Shown here: positions 1-12,130 of the stretch, piece after piece | How the letters are laid out: the number at the start of each line of letters is the position of its first letter | How positions within the stretch are numbered: position 1 is the first letter of the stretch | Source of the DNA: Gari tellinella | Lineage: Eukaryota; Mollusca; Bivalvia; Cardiida; Psammobiidae | DNA length: 64,000 nucleotides | Assembly (NCBI GenBank): GCA_922989275.2 | Contig: OV277872.1 | Location: 33,521,619 to 33,585,618 of the forward strand | Direction of reading: 5' to 3' | Notes under the pieces: model-generated | Told to the model about the DNA's origin: nothing | The model's input: the letters and a program-made list of their open reading frames with translations, nothing else | The model's database searches: none | Made by a program: the position numbers and the translations under genes

Positions 1-162
1 TTCTCAATTAGGAAAGGTAGACCTGTCATGGGTAAGGAAATACATATTGGTACTACATCAAGAAATGGTTGCAAGTAATAATTGGGTAACTGGAACGTTT
101 TGGAATCTCCAAGTTTCAAAGTGGTTCAGACAAAAATCCTTGAATAACGCCATATTATTGTT

Positions 163-630
163 CGATTTTTCTGACCTCTCAGAGTTATTTTTAGAACAGA
201 ATAGTTCATAATGGTAATTAATAACAGGGTAATATCGGATCTATATAGCCGTACACTTTCCAACTTGATATAAGCATGATCCTCGTGCAGCAAGAGACAG
301 CAGCGCTAATTTTACTGATATGTTATTCATTTTCAATAAACGAGTTTATGCTTAAAACTATTATTTCCATTGCAAACAGGTTTGAGCCTGATCAGACCTG
401 TTTGCCACCCAGATTAAAAAGATAAATTCAATTTTCTACAGTTAAGTGCATTGTGTTTGCGTTTATTCGGGAAATAATGATGTCTTCTCTACTGTACATT
501 ACACACAATAATTACAGTTTTCCGTATCCCTGGCTGACTGTACGGAAATCAACGAGTACGACGATAATCCCTTTTAAATTTTAGAATGTTCCAATCTAAA
601 AATAACTCTGACAGGTCAGAAGAAAACACT
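163..630. mobile_element. TIR element, non-autonomous, degraded
   Basis: The left end (about 163-215, core TTCTGACCTCTCAGAGTTAT) is the inverted counterpart of the right end (about 583-630, core AACTCTGACAGGTCAGAAGA). The interior holds a decayed palindrome near 377-407. A second copy with the same order of parts lies at 14987-15497 and a left-end fragment at about 16500-16625. No coding capacity is visible, so this is a MITE-like family. Boundaries are approximate and I found no clear target duplication. Confidence 0.6.
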
Positions 631-870
631 AATAACTGTTGATACTGCCACAGTGAAAACGTTCTCTTGGGAACAAATTTGTTTGTTAAGAAAGTGTATA
701 TCAAGCTGCATTCTTACGTCTTTAATCTTCTCCACCTCAGTAGGGTGCAATGTCCAGCAGTTCATCATATCTGCCATTAAAAGGGGTTTCCAAGATCTTC
801 AAAGGCATTTCACCAACGTCATCAAAGCCCATTCAATACAATTGTAATCATTTTGGAATTCAGGGCGTAA

Positions 871-924
871 AGTTTTGACTTACGACAACATTTGTCGTAC
901 GAAGTTTTATGAAACGGGCACCTG
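871..924. repeat. Half copy of GGGCCCGTTT MITE
   Basis: The segment matches the right terminal part of the element at 15626-15873: TTGACTTACGACAACATTTG, then TTTTATGAAACGGGCACCTG. The left partner is absent, so this is a truncated or decayed copy. Confidence 0.6.
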
Positions 925-1851
925 ACACTCGTCACGGCATAATTTAGCTGTGCATTGCCCCTAGTGTAACAATGATGGCTGCCTCGCCGTGTTCTGTCTG
1001 GGGATAGCCATTGAAGTTTCTTTTCAAACATTAAGACAGGCTGATCGGCTACCGCTACTGGTGACTGATCTGCATTGGTGATGACTCTGGCCTTATGGAG
1101 GACTTTAATTCCTTGCGAAACTAATGAAGGACGGTAAGAAGACTCAATGAACTGAATAAACATGTATGACCTAGATGGTGGAGTAGGTTGAAACTGTCTG
1201 ATACTGGCAAAGTATGCTTCCCATAACATCTAGTCATCCGCTTCAAGAGATCGTTTCTAAACAAGGTTTTATACCTGTTTTAACAACATATGACCTACTT
1301 GAATGTTATTTGGGTGATTGCCAGATGGAGGAATATACTGAGTATTGGTCCACAAGGCATGAGCATGTACAGCAATATTATCATCATAACCATTTAATAA
1401 CTTACCCATTTGATCAACATGTTATTGAAAACACGATATTATGTGACGGCAGTATAATGTCGCGACCTTTGTCATTTTGTCAATGCAATATGGTCACAAC
1501 TTGCTATAATTTGCTTTCTTGACTTAACCAGCACATACTTCAGTCATTATTATCGCCAGAAATGAGCGTATCGACCACACATAAGCTAGAATTCATTTAT
1601 CACACATAGTTACAAGGTAAAAACAAATCCGGGTTTTGGTTAACTTTACAAAATGGCCGACAAAATGGCCGACGGCAACAATCTTTGATTTTTAAATCTT
1701 GTGTTTGTGACATTTCCTTTGATTTCATGCCACTTCCTTACAATCGGAAATATTTACAGTATTATTTCAAGAGAAAGTTACTTAGCATCCCTACAAATAG
1801 GTGCGAATAGTTGGGGAAATAAGCAGAAATTTCAGCATTCAGGGGCAGATA

Positions 1852-2280
1852 ATTTCGATTTTGCTTCAAAACAGTATTTTTCTGCTTTTTTCTAGAAATC
1901 GGCGAATGTAGTTCCACGTAAAAATGTCCACTGGATGAATTAGTTATCATCGTATGCTCGATTATTGCGATGTGGCGCCCCAGTTTCATTCGGCGCAAAC
2001 GTTACACGATCATTTTCAAATCGAAAGTGGTCAAAACATCAACATTTATGTGCATAAAAGTGCAGTGCATGAATTCATCATGCATCTAACGCAGGTTTAA
2101 GATGCATACGATTGCTATTGACTGTTTGGTATACTTTCTTTGCATCGGAACACGCAACGTTGGATATTATGTGCCAATTTTCTAAAAGAGGTGCCTTTGA
2201 AGCTATGAGGTGGCTGAATAGAGCCGAGCAACCTACTAAGAGGAGGTTTTCTGTTGAACATAATTAGGGCTGATATTGGC
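1852..2280 (+). repeat. Left outer arm of 12-kb inverted repeat
   Basis: This stretch reappears in reverse complement at 13350-14096, including the TTGCTTCAAAACAG region, the block around GATGTGGCGCCCC and the CAACGTTGGATATTATGTGC block. The right arm differs mainly by a 298-bp MITE insertion (13495-13792) that is missing here, so this arm is the empty site. The arms may belong to a very large old element or to an inverted segmental duplication. No protein-coding gene is visible in the arms. Confidence 0.65.
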
Positions 2281-2689
2281 AAACTTTGCTGTATTTCATC
2301 GAAACCATGATCTGTCATGATTCCAAGTGAGGTTCCAGTGAATAGTACGGCTTATTTCAAGTATACTTTAGATATGTACTTTTTTTGGTACACAAGTGAG
2401 ATTCAACAACAACTTCTCAAATACATTAATTACAAACAATTCATCAAAGACAGAGCTACACCGCTCAAATCAAATATTCGTATTCTAAATAAAATATTCC
2501 ACTAAGTAGTACCCATGCAAAGAAGTGCCAGTAAATACTCATCAGACCTAAAGAGTGTTCGATTTTTGTCCCCAATATCTAAAAAACGCTGAAATTGATT
2601 TCCGCACAAACAACTCAAAAACTAGAAGAACATTATTTGACAAGAGTGCAGACATACCAACAAACAATCACCTAACGGCAATTCCAGAG

Positions 2690-2875
2690 TAGTCCGGAGG
2701 ATTAAGGCCGGTTTTGGGCCGAATCGTGCATTTTTTGATACACCTATGAAATTTGGCCCACACTTACTTTGACCTATTACGCTTTGTTTAAAAACGGGAC
2801 CCCAGTCAGATTTGACCCATGGCGATTTGGGCGGCCATTTTAAAAATGGCCGCCAATTCAAATTTCAAATCCATG
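2690..2875 (+). repeat. Left inner arm of inverted repeat
   Basis: TCCGGAGGATTAAG, CGTGCATTTTTTGATACACC, AACGGGACCCCAG and AAAATGGCCGCCA appear in reverse complement, in mirrored order, at 12716-12885. With the outer arms this gives two nested inverted pairs around one centre. Confidence 0.65.
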
Positions 2876-3790
2876 TATCTCGTTTAATAATAGTGGTAGA
2901 AAGTTAATGTCGGCATCTATACCTCTGCCTTTAGGGTCATTTAGTTCAGATATAATCACAAGTCTGTATTTTGAAGAAAAAGTGCAATGATTGCCATTAT
3001 ATCTAAAATAATTATTAAAAATGCAGTCATTTTACCTCAAAATAAGTAAAAAAAATTCAAATACATTCTCTCAAAGAAGAACAAATTGAAAAACAGAGTT
3101 GACGAATTTCGCGAAATTTGGCACACAATAACTTTGACTATTATAGTTTATTTAAAAATTAGACCCCGGCCAGATTTGATCAATGTCGACTGTAACGGCC
3201 ATTTTAAAAAAAAGGCCGCCATTTAAGTTTTTGATAATAATAGGGATATCAAGTAAATGTTGGCAGCTATACCTATATTTCTAGGGTCAATGAATAAAAA
3301 TATAAAAACAAACGTGTATTTTGAGGAAGAAAGGTCAAAATGGCTGTCGATTTACGTACAAATTACTAAAATGGCAGCCATTTTACGTAAAATAAACTAA
3401 ATATTAGTATAAACACGTAATCAATTTTTTTTCCAAATTGAAATATAGAATTATTCACATTATGAACTTTATGAAAACACACTTTTTGTCCTAATATGTT
3501 ATTGAGTCAGGAATTAGACTTTAATCAGATTGTTTTACCTATGGAAGCTTAGGCGGCAATCTCTAAAAGTGTCGTCTTTTCAATTTTCAAATCCATTCAG
3601 CTCGTATAATGATAGTGGTAGAAAGTAAATGTTGACATATATACATAGGTTTTCAGGGTCAAGAAATCAAAACATAAATACAAATCTGTAGTTGGATGAA
3701 GAAAAATCAAAATTGCAGTCAATTCACTTAAAAATACTAAAACGACTTTCATTTTACGTAAAAATATTTTTTTAAAATAAGTGGTAAAAG
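2866..3790. repeat. Degenerate tandem repeat, unit about 360 bp
   Basis: Three related blocks begin near 2892, 3249 and 3611 with GTGGTAGAAAGT-like sequence followed by an ATGTTGGCATCTATACC-like stretch. Each also contains a TGTATTTTGA-like motif and a run describing xxATTTTACxTxAAAATA. The units are strongly diverged. No ORF crosses them. Confidence 0.55.
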
Positions 3791-5212
3791 ATATTATAAT
3801 AGAAATATAGAATTTTAGAGTTTATGTATGAAACAAAGTAAACAGCAATTACATTGTGTTTGCGTTTAATGTAATGCCACGCAAAAGCGTGGGTCATATA
3901 ATGTTACTTTTGTCCATCCGTATGTACATACAAACGTCCATCCACTTGCTTTCCAATCTGCAAACTATGAAAAATGAAAATAGCCCTGGACATTCAATAA
4001 TTGGATTCGTACAGAAAATTAGTAGCTAAGTTGTACCATGCATGGAACCTGGTTTCCGTGGCAATAAAATAAAATATTGTATTAAGAATAAAGTGGCATA
4101 GGTCTTAGATATTTGGCATTATCATTATCTTCTAAACTTCTATCAAACTTTTCAAAATTATAGCATATAATGGGAGAATATTGGCCCTACTGCGGAACAC
4201 TAATTATACATAGAAGTATAATACTAACAAAATAGCAGTATTCTCCTCAAAATCTACAGCGCAAAAGCTTAGCTAGTTTGTGTACGATAACAGTTCGAAA
4301 AGCATCATGTATTGTTCGCTTTTTTAAAACTCCATACCCTCAAAATATCGCCAATGATAACAGATACTAACGTGTTAGTCTACGTATTCATTTCTTGAAA
4401 GCGTCACTAAAGACTGATTTGGCTATACATGTACTTCGGAGATTCTGATGGACAACCGAGACGTTGTCGCGTTAGAGGTTTTCTACCAGAATGGTTCCTA
4501 ACCAGTTTGGGAAACAGATATAAGTCTTATGACACCAGGTTTTTAAAGGAAGCGATATTATACAAATCGCGGTCCAATGTATCAGTGCTTTTTAACTACT
4601 TTACATTAGGCATATGATAGAACCAGAGAACTCTGTCTTTAATAAAAGTAGGACATCGCGCCCGGGTTTTTGTATACACTGTCCTCTTCCTAAGATGTCT
4701 TATTAGCCCAAACTATAAGGCAGAAATAGACGTTAAAACCAAACTCATTAGATCTTGGGAATAATTCGTGAATCCGATAGCACAGTAATTCACTACGACT
4801 ACCAATTTTACGTTCCTGGAAGTACTTGTTCTATGTTTTAAAGATAACATTATAGTATTACCTATCAGTCATACTTTTTTCCTTTTGTTGTTCTCTGTAC
4901 TGAAGATCACGGCTTTCAAAACTTTCTTTGCACCCAATGTGTATTTTGCAACTATTGGTATCCTATATTTGCTCCTAACCTTTATCGCTTGTTAAAATAC
5001 ACCTAGGTTACTTTATCAACAATTTCCAATACTATTTAGTCGTATTTTGGGGACACTTGTGCAATCTTTTGCCAGTTTCAACATGTAACCATTTTTAGTT
5101 TTAAGTCAAACATGGAGTACCCACTTAGCAGATAACATGAATCTAACGATTTTGATAGCAAGTCATTAAATGACTATTTCGGAAAATTATTTCATAGTCA
5201 AGGCAGTGGTTT
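3791..5212. other. No gene seen
   Basis: AT-rich sequence with only short chance ORFs. I recognise no coding, RNA or terminal-repeat structure here. Confidence 0.5.
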
Positions 5213-5829
5213 CAAATAACGGTTTACGGACGTTTCGCTACACGGCCTTTCGCTACCCGGGACGTTTCGCTACAGTCGTTTCGCCACCTACCGATCAGTC
5301 GTTTCGCTACCCAATTTTTTAAAATGATATTAACCTATTTTTTTGGTTAAATGAGACATGACGATATATTATTAACCTAAAATGTGCATTACAAATTATT
5401 TTTTAATGAATAATTGAATAGATTATCGATTTATTGACAAAAATCGTGTAAGTTAGACAAATAGATGATTCTATATTTTATGTATAAATATCATACTTTG
5501 CTAGCGTAATTTCTACATTAGGCTCATAATTATTATTATTATTTTATTATTATTATTATTATACCCGATTTATATAGCGCTCTTTTCACACAGGAGTTGT
5601 GCGTTCAAAAGCGCTTCACATGAAATTATATAAATGTACCTACAAAGCGAGAAAGACAAATAACTACATTCACAATAAAAATGATACAATATTGAGATGC
5701 ATGGAAACATGGAATTTCTTCCAATATTATTACCAAGATTATAAAATTGTTATAGTAAGTTTGTAAGATCATTTTTAAAATGAGTCAAATAATTAAAAGA
5801 TCAATGGCATGATTAAAAACAGAGCGGTG

Positions 5830-6125
5830 TTTTGTTTGTTTGTTTGTTTCAGTGTAGAGCCGGAGAGTAGTTCACAAGTCGTAAAACGAATGTTTAAAAC
5901 AATACTCTCCATGTTGTTTGGTTGAATTTGTTTGTTTGTTTGTTTGTTTCAGTGTAGAGCCGGAGAGTAGTTCACAAGTCGTAAACGAATGTTTAAAACA
6001 ATACTCTCCGTGTTGTTTGGTTGAATTTGTTTGTTTGTTTGTTTGTTTCAGTGTAGAGCCGGAGAGCAGTTCACAAGTCGTAAAACGAATGTTTAAAACA
6101 ATACTCTCCGTGTTGTTTGGTTGAG
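5830..6125. repeat. Three-copy tandem repeat, about 99 bp
   Basis: Units begin with a TTTG tetranucleotide run followed by CAGTGTAGAGCCGGAGAG (near 5850, 5950 and 6050) and end CAATACTCTCCNTGTTGTTT. The copies are nearly identical, so the expansion is recent. It lies in the 3' region of the LINE. Short ORFs across it are products of the repeat. Confidence 0.8.
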
Positions 6126-6360
6126 TATTGTACAATCCATGGCCGTGGTACACCCTTAGATCATAAACATAAAGCTGTCCAAGAATTACACCATAGACCC
6201 CTAGCCAAATGGTTTCAAAGCGATTGGGCAATCCCTACCAGCAAGATCTACCAGACAGGCACAAGGTCAATGGTACAACTCCAGAACTGCCATTTATACC
6301 CACAGCATCCACAGCAAGAACACAGCCCAGAGGTAGCAGTCATTGATTACCTACTTTCTT

Positions 6361-6869
6361 CTAATAACAGATATTAAAGAAGTGAGTTTTCAAACGTTTT
6401 TTGAAGGCTGCAATTGAGCTAGCATCTCTGATGTCTGATGGTAGAGTGTTCCAGAGCTTTGGGGCTGCATGCATGAAACTTCTCTCTCCAAACTTCACCA
6501 AACGACTTCTCGGCACAACCAGCGATACTGATTTACTCGCAGACCGCAACTCTCTTCGAGGTCTATACACGTCCAGCATACTAACAATGTACCTTGGAGA
6601 ATCATTGCACATGGCTTTGTATGTGAGTGTCAGAATTTTGAATTCAACTCTGTGTTGAACTGGAAGCCAGTGAAGCTCCTTCAAGACTGGAGTGATGTGA
6701 TTGTACCGAGGAGTCCTGGTAATGATGCGGGCTGCTGTATTTTGCACACGCTGTAGCTTTCGTAGTGAGTTTTGGGGAATCCCATATAGCAGTGAATTGC
6801 AGTAGTCAATTTTTGATGTGACCAGAGAATTGACCAAAGTCTTTGTTGCTTCTGGAGAAAGGTACTGTC
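6361..6869 (-). pseudogene. Reverse transcriptase, C-terminal part of same LINE
   Basis: The frame continues with RQYLSPEATKTLVNSLVTSK, IDYCNSLLYGIP, LQRVQNTAARII and LHWLPVQHRVEFKI, and ends ...KRLKTHFFNICY before a stop at 6361-6363. These are standard blocks of the C-terminal region of CR1/Jockey-like ORF2 proteins. It joins the 7964-9577 fragment exactly once the 1080-bp insertion and one copy of the 7-bp duplication are removed. Confidence 0.85.
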
Positions 6870-6876
6870 TAATATG

Positions 6877-7224
6877 TATTTAGGCTTTGCCTATGGACGG
6901 AAAAAAGCAAAATTGTATTAATGAAAACGGAATAGATCTATCGCCAGTGTGTGATCAGCGCTCTTGTATCAGTTCGTTGTGTATTCCAGATCTCACTCGA
7001 GGCTACGCCTCTCGTGACTGAGATCTGGATTACACAACCGACTCGAACTTTTATTATAAACCTAAATTGTAAGGGACAATATCTATCATATATTGTTACC
7101 CAATAATCAAATAGATAATACATTATATAAGCACCCGTGTATACAATGTTAAAAGTTAAAACTCCTCCGTACAGCTATATTATCAGGGCTGCCATTTCTC
7201 CGGATTTTTCCTAAATCTCCGGAT

Positions 7225-7255
<31 letters not shown>

Positions 7256-7956
7256 AGGATATGGTAGCTTAAAGCAGGCTGAAAGTAAAGCAGAATGCGC
7301 CATAAGGCTCATTCTGCTTTACTTCCAGTCTGCTTTAAGTAGATCTAGTCACATGCCAACAAAACTTGAAATCGGCTATGGGGTAAAGGTACGATTCGTA
7401 AAATCGCGCTTGAAAAATGCATATTGGGAAATCTTAGGATTTTTTCATTTCAACTTATGGCAGCCCTGTATTATAATGCAATCTGAAACTATTTTTGGAA
7501 GTCATCTGACCACCAATAATGACGTCATTATTTTGTATTGATGACGTATGGTAATCCGTTATTTTTATCGGTTCGATTGAGAAGTAGCTTTTTGCAAATA
7601 ACGTTCATTTTTAGCGTTAAAGGGTATGGATTGAAGTTCATTGAACTGTTTGAAAGTTTGTCATTTGGAGGAAATCAAATTACAAGTGAGTGTTGTGGTT
7701 TATTCATTCTTAAAATGGTTTAAAAATATCACCGAAATCGGGAATTCCGAAACGTCACGCACAACTCTTCGTAAAAGCCGTGACATCATCATCCAATATG
7801 TCAGCCCCCATGTTTTGTAGTTGCCTAGTTTTAAGGAAATTATTCACGCGCAAATCAAACACTTTTCAAAGTCTATCAGTGATTAAATAGAATTGGAATA
7901 CCTTTGATTTTATCGTGCATTACTTAAGAACGGAAAAAAGGCAAGCCTTTTTTCCG
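6877..7956. mobile_element. 1080-bp insertion splitting the LINE, 7-bp TSD
   Basis: TAATATG flanks the segment on both sides (6870-6876 and 7957-7963); removing the segment and one copy restores the RT frame. Both ends carry hairpins: AGGCTTTGCCT at the left, and GGAAAAAAGGC facing GCCTTTTTTCC at the right. Both ends share ACGGAAAAAAG. Inside are a strong palindrome (about 6958-7050, AGATCTCACTCGAGG to CTCGTGACTGAGATCT), a poly-C run near 7227-7255 and a copy of the GCTTAAAGCAGGCTG palindrome family. No transposase is visible, so it is non-autonomous; superfamily unknown. Confidence 0.75.
7258..7391 (+). repeat. Palindromic MITE copy (GCTTAAAGCAGGCTG family)
   Basis: TAGCTTAAAGCAGGCTGAAA is followed by its near reverse complement ending CTGCTTTAAGTAG, then the family tail GCTATGGGGTAAAGG. 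The left terminus is missing; the copy sits next to the poly-C tract inside the 6877-7956 element. Confidence 0.7.
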
Positions 7957-7963
7957 TAATATG

Positions 7964-9577
7964 ACCTATTTGCCGCAGCTGTGCGTAGCTAGACCTGCAC
8001 ACAGCGTTGATGTGCTGTGTCATATCCATTTGGGAATCAAATCTAGCACCAAGGTTGTTCACCCATAATGACGGTTTGATTTTAGAGTTTCCCACTTGAA
8101 CATGAAAATCTCCGGGAACGTTTACCTTTTGTGAATGAAACAGTATGACCTCAGTTTTGTCAGTGTTCAGCTTCAACATATTCTGGTGCATCCATGAGAC
8201 TATGTCTTTTAGACATCCTTCGACTTTTGAAAGGGCTTCTTGGTGACTAGATGTGTCTTTAGGCTTAAATGACAAGTATAACTGTGAATCATCTGCATAG
8301 AAATGATGATCCAGATCATGACTTCTGCAAATTGAGCCGACAGGTTTTGTGTACAAGATGTAGTTTTTGGGTCCCAAGACTGAACCCTGTGGCACACTAT
8401 ATTTCATTTGAACTGGGGCAGATAATTCTCCATCTACTGCGACTGTTTGGTAACGGTCATTCAGGTATGAGGTCATCCACTTTAGTGGGTTTCCAATGAT
8501 TTTGAAGTCTTTTTCAAGGCGATTGAGTAATATTTCATGATCAATTGTGTCGAATGCAGCTGATAGGTCAAGCATCACCAGAATTGTGATTTCATTCTTA
8601 TCAAGATATTGCAAGATGTCATTTTGAACTTTAACAAGAGCAGTTTCTGTAGAGTGATGCTTACGATATGCTGACTGATGCTGTTCATGCAGATTGTTTG
8701 TGGCCAAATGGGACTCAATGCGTCTGTCTACAACTTTTTCTAATACTTTGGAGAGAAATGGCAAATTTGATACAGGCCTGTAGTTCTTAAGATCATTTGT
8801 ATCGAGATCAGGCTTCTTCAAAAGAGGTCTTACATGCGACTTTTTGAATTCTTTTGGAACATACGCAGATTCCAGCGAAGAGTTTACAATTTTTGTTACT
8901 GACGGTAGGAGCTCGCTAAGGCATAACTTTAAGAGCCATGTAGGTATTGGGTCGAGTTCACATGACTTACATGGGGATGCCTTGACAATCTCCCCGATTT
9001 CTGCTGCTGTAGCAGTGTTAAAACTTTCTAAAGAGCTCATTGAATGCAACGTTTCTGTGATGACTGGGGTGCATGCCGTTGATTCAGAGGCAATGCCTGT
9101 TCGTATTTTGTCCACTTTTTCAATGAAATAGTCGCTGAAATCATGCGCAAGTTGTTTTGAGGACACATTTTTCGGCAGTGCAATTTCACTGTTTGCACCT
9201 AGGAGATGCTTAGTGACTTTAAAAAGACTCTTCGAGTCCCGTTGACAGGATTCTACTTTTTCTGTGTAAAAATTAACCTTTGACTTTGCTAAAAATTTGT
9301 TTACTTTAGCACACTGGTCTCGATACAGTTGATGATCAATTGCGAGTTTGGATAATTTCCACTTTCGTTCCAGCTTACGCTTTAAGTGTTTAGCATCGTG
9401 AAGTTCCTGGGTGTACCATGGACATGATGGCCTGAGAGTTATGGTCTTAGTGCACAATGGTGCATGCTTATTGGTCAGAGCTTTAAGTTCATGTGTGTAT
9501 ACACTGACAATTTCGTCAATATCTGTCATTTTCAGAATTTCTTTCATTGAATCTGAGTTAAGGATATCTGTTTTAAA
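7964..9577 (-). pseudogene. Reverse transcriptase, N-terminal part of LINE ORF2
   Basis: The reading frame covers the linker after the endonuclease and most of the reverse transcriptase. Visible are the NYRPVSNLPFLSKVLEK block, LDLSAAFDTIDHEILLNRL, VPQGSVLGP, and the catalytic YADD box about 125 residues before the break. It reads normally through SYAQLRQIGHI and then runs into foreign sequence at the insertion; the true continuation RQYLSPEATK lies beyond it at 6869 downward. Target-primed reverse transcription is the known role of this family. This copy is truncated at its start and broken in the RT C-terminal region. Confidence 0.85.
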
Positions 9578-9764
9578 TTATACAAATGGATTGGAACCAG
9601 ACGAGACGCCTTGTTACGCACCCTCTCGTCGGGATCTTAAATGGCTTTTAGAAATTAATTATAGTTATTAGAAGAAAAGAAAAACGTTTTACGGCGAAAT
9701 ATGTGAACAGTCGTTACACATACAACTTATTAATGCGAGTTGACCCTTAGAATTAGGAATGTAA

Positions 9765-10120
9765 TCATTCATTTTCATCGCGCGTGCATTAAATAAATAT
9801 ACACAATATTAACTCTTAAATTTAACTCTTTTTCTCCTTTTATTCAAGTATATTTTGGTAAATTATCATCAAATTATTTTATTTATCTTTATTTATGATT
9901 TAAATTGATTCTCCGAGTTTTAATTACTACAGATTCATTAATAATTCCAGCGTGTGCGTTAAATAAACATACACAATAGTTATTAACTCTGAAATTTAAC
10001 TCTTTTTCTCCTTTTATTCAAGTTTATTTTGATAAAGTATCATCAAATTATATTATTTTGTCTTTATTTATGGTATAAATTGATTCTCCGAGTTTTAATT
10101 ACTACAGATTCATTAAGTTT
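9765..10120. repeat. Tandem duplication, unit about 180 bp
   Basis: The block starting GCGTGCATTAAATAAATATA (about 9782) recurs at about 9953 as GTGTGCGTTAAATAAACATA. Both continue through CTCTTTTTCTCCTTTTATTC and end at TACAGATTCATTAA. It is the subterminal part of the iteron-bearing element. Confidence 0.75.
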
Positions 10121-10255
10121 CCCCTATTTTAAATATTGGGTAGCGAAACGTACAGGTAGCGAAACGTCCGGGGTAGCGAAACGACTTCAGGTTGGGTAGC
10201 GAAACGACTGTAGCGAAACGTCCGGGGTAGCGAAACGTCTGGTAACCCAAATAAC

Positions 10256-11215
10256 AATGTTTCTTGAGTCTTCTTTCGTATTTATTATTTTCAATGCGCT
10301 ACTTTATCCATATAAGTAACATCCACTGGAGGCCATGTCTTATATGCTAGAACATGAGTACCCCAAGTACGGAATACAACTATCTGAAAATTGAAAAATC
10401 TATTTCATTAAATATGTTGTTTTAACGACCTACATTACAAGGAGACTTTACGAAGTCGTGGACTGAAGGTGGAAACACAAGAAGCAGAAAGGACTTCTTT
10501 AATAGAAATAAAATATTTCACCTTCTATAAACTGCACTTATTCGGCCATGAAAGGGGACATAACATCATCAATCATACTGATTCCTGCAATTAACAAACT
10601 CATCCTCACCATTTGGAGAATGAATTGTCGTATCAAGTATATGATAAAACCGACCAACATTGGCTTGAATTTTCGCATGAACAGGTAATGTTTGCATTAC
10701 ATATACCTAAATTCTCTAGATCTATATTTCTCATATTTAGCCAGATGGTTAGATTATCTTTGATTTAAAAGACAAAAAACATAACACATAATGTGTTTTA
10801 AACATGATTGCTTTTTTTAATACTATACAAAATTAGAGATAGATTAAGAAATATCAAAACGTTCTTGCTGTTCTACCTTATGTCTTTATTTGGCAATAAA
10901 GGAAAACATTCAATCAAATATATTCAAAAGGTAGCAATTCATGAAGTCGTTCAAACTATTTAGGTAATGAAGCAAAGTACATGCATGCTGAAACTTGGAT
11001 AAATGAATTCGAGTTATCGTGTAAGCAAACTGGATATACAGATATATCAGACAGACGGACGAACAATACTGCCATACTTCCACATTACATGTCCCGTCTT
11101 GGAGTTAATAACATTGGTAAAAAGTCAACCATGGATCCTTTGTGGAATATTATTTTGAAATAGGGACATAAGTGTCTATCAAAAAAGTTTCACAGGTTTC
11201 ACCAAAGTCATGTAA
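10256..11215. other. No gene seen
   Basis: AT-rich sequence with only short ORFs and no family motif that I recognise. Confidence 0.5.
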
Positions 11216-11219
11216 GTTA

Positions 11220-12130
11220 AACTTATCCCACCCACTGACAGGTATATATTTATACGATAGAAAACATAACTATTTTTGACGAAATCCAGTAGAAGGTCAC
11301 CCGAAACTAACTTGTGTAAAATTATATAAGATAGGTAACAAGGGCGTCTGACTAATTCAGTAGCAGGTCACCTAAAGGTAACTGGTACAAAAATATATAT
11401 TTTAATCGGCCCAGTAGTGTCTGAAAATAATAGTTTCTAAGTTTGTTTATTTTGGTTCCAATGATCATATAAATTATAAGGAATTATTTCCTTACCCAAT
11501 GGCGGCAATGTCTTATGAGCCTGAGAAAACATTTTTAAAAAATATTAAAGTGGGTCAACCAAATAAGGAAATCTTATCCCACCCACTGGCGGCCATAATT
11601 TTTAGCTAAGAAAAGTATTTGAAAAATTATAGAAGTACGTCACTAGTGGATCAAATGTATAAAAGAAATCACCATAATGGTTCAAGACAAAACGATTTTT
11701 AATTGTTGTTTCTTTTGGTAGTTATGGCCATATAAGGAAAACTTTCCCGACCCACTGGCGGCCATGTTTTATGAGCTAAGACAAAATTTGCAATTATTAT
11801 TGAAGTGGGTCTTTAATGAATCATTTTTATTAAAAAATAATCATGTCAGCACAGAGGTTTCAGACAAGAATATGTTTAAAGTGTGTTTCCTTTGGTTACA
11901 ATGGCCATATTAGGAATATATCCCCACCCACTGGCGGCCATGATTGATAAGCTAAGATAGAAATTACAAAGATAATTAAAATACGTCACTAGAGGATCGT
12001 TCGCGTAAAATAACAAATTAAAATAGAGGTCCCATACAAATAGATTGATAAACTTTGAGTAATTTGGTTGTTATGACAATATAAGAGAATTTTACCCCAC
12101 CCACTGGCCGCCATTTTTTTCAAGCGAGGC
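11220..12130. repeat. Degenerate tandem repeat, unit about 175 bp
   Basis: CCCACCCACTGGCGGCCAT or a close variant occurs near 11226, 11490, 11577, 11747, 11925 and 12098. It is usually followed by a GAGCTAAGA-like stretch and AAAATT-rich sequence. Spacing of the later copies is 170-178 bp. This is the tandem core of an old repeat element; no ORF crosses it. Confidence 0.65.

Larger units (their letters stand above)
5528..9577 (-). mobile_element. Non-LTR retrotransposon, 5'-truncated, interrupted
   Basis: Minus-strand LINE with a reverse-transcriptase ORF split in two (9577-7964 and 6869-6361) by a separate element at 6877-7956. The 3' region holds a 99-bp tandem repeat, a GCGCTTTTGAACGCACAAC motif and an AAT-type microsatellite tail at 5530-5563. 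The endonuclease domain is missing: an in-frame stop lies at 9580-9578 and I see no endonuclease beyond it. The clade looks like CR1/L2/Jockey-type from the C-terminal motifs. Not functional. Confidence 0.8.
5221..10247. mobile_element. TIR element with GTTTCGCTACC iterons, 8-bp TSD
   Basis: The ends are inverted copies rich in the repeated motif GTTTCGCTACC: left 5221-5320, right 10135-10247 as GGTAGCGAAAC. The octamer CAAATAAC lies directly outside both ends (5213-5220 and 10248-10255), the mark of transposition with an 8-bp target duplication. hAT, P and Merlin elements make 8-bp duplications, but no transposase is present to choose among them. The element was about 1 kb before a LINE (about 5528-9577) landed in it. 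The right subterminal part also carries a tandem pair (9765-10120). Confidence 0.8.

Noticed and set aside
5872..6231. 119-residue ORF, minus strand
   Set aside because: It is the translation of the 99-bp tandem repeat and its opposite strand gives equally long frames.
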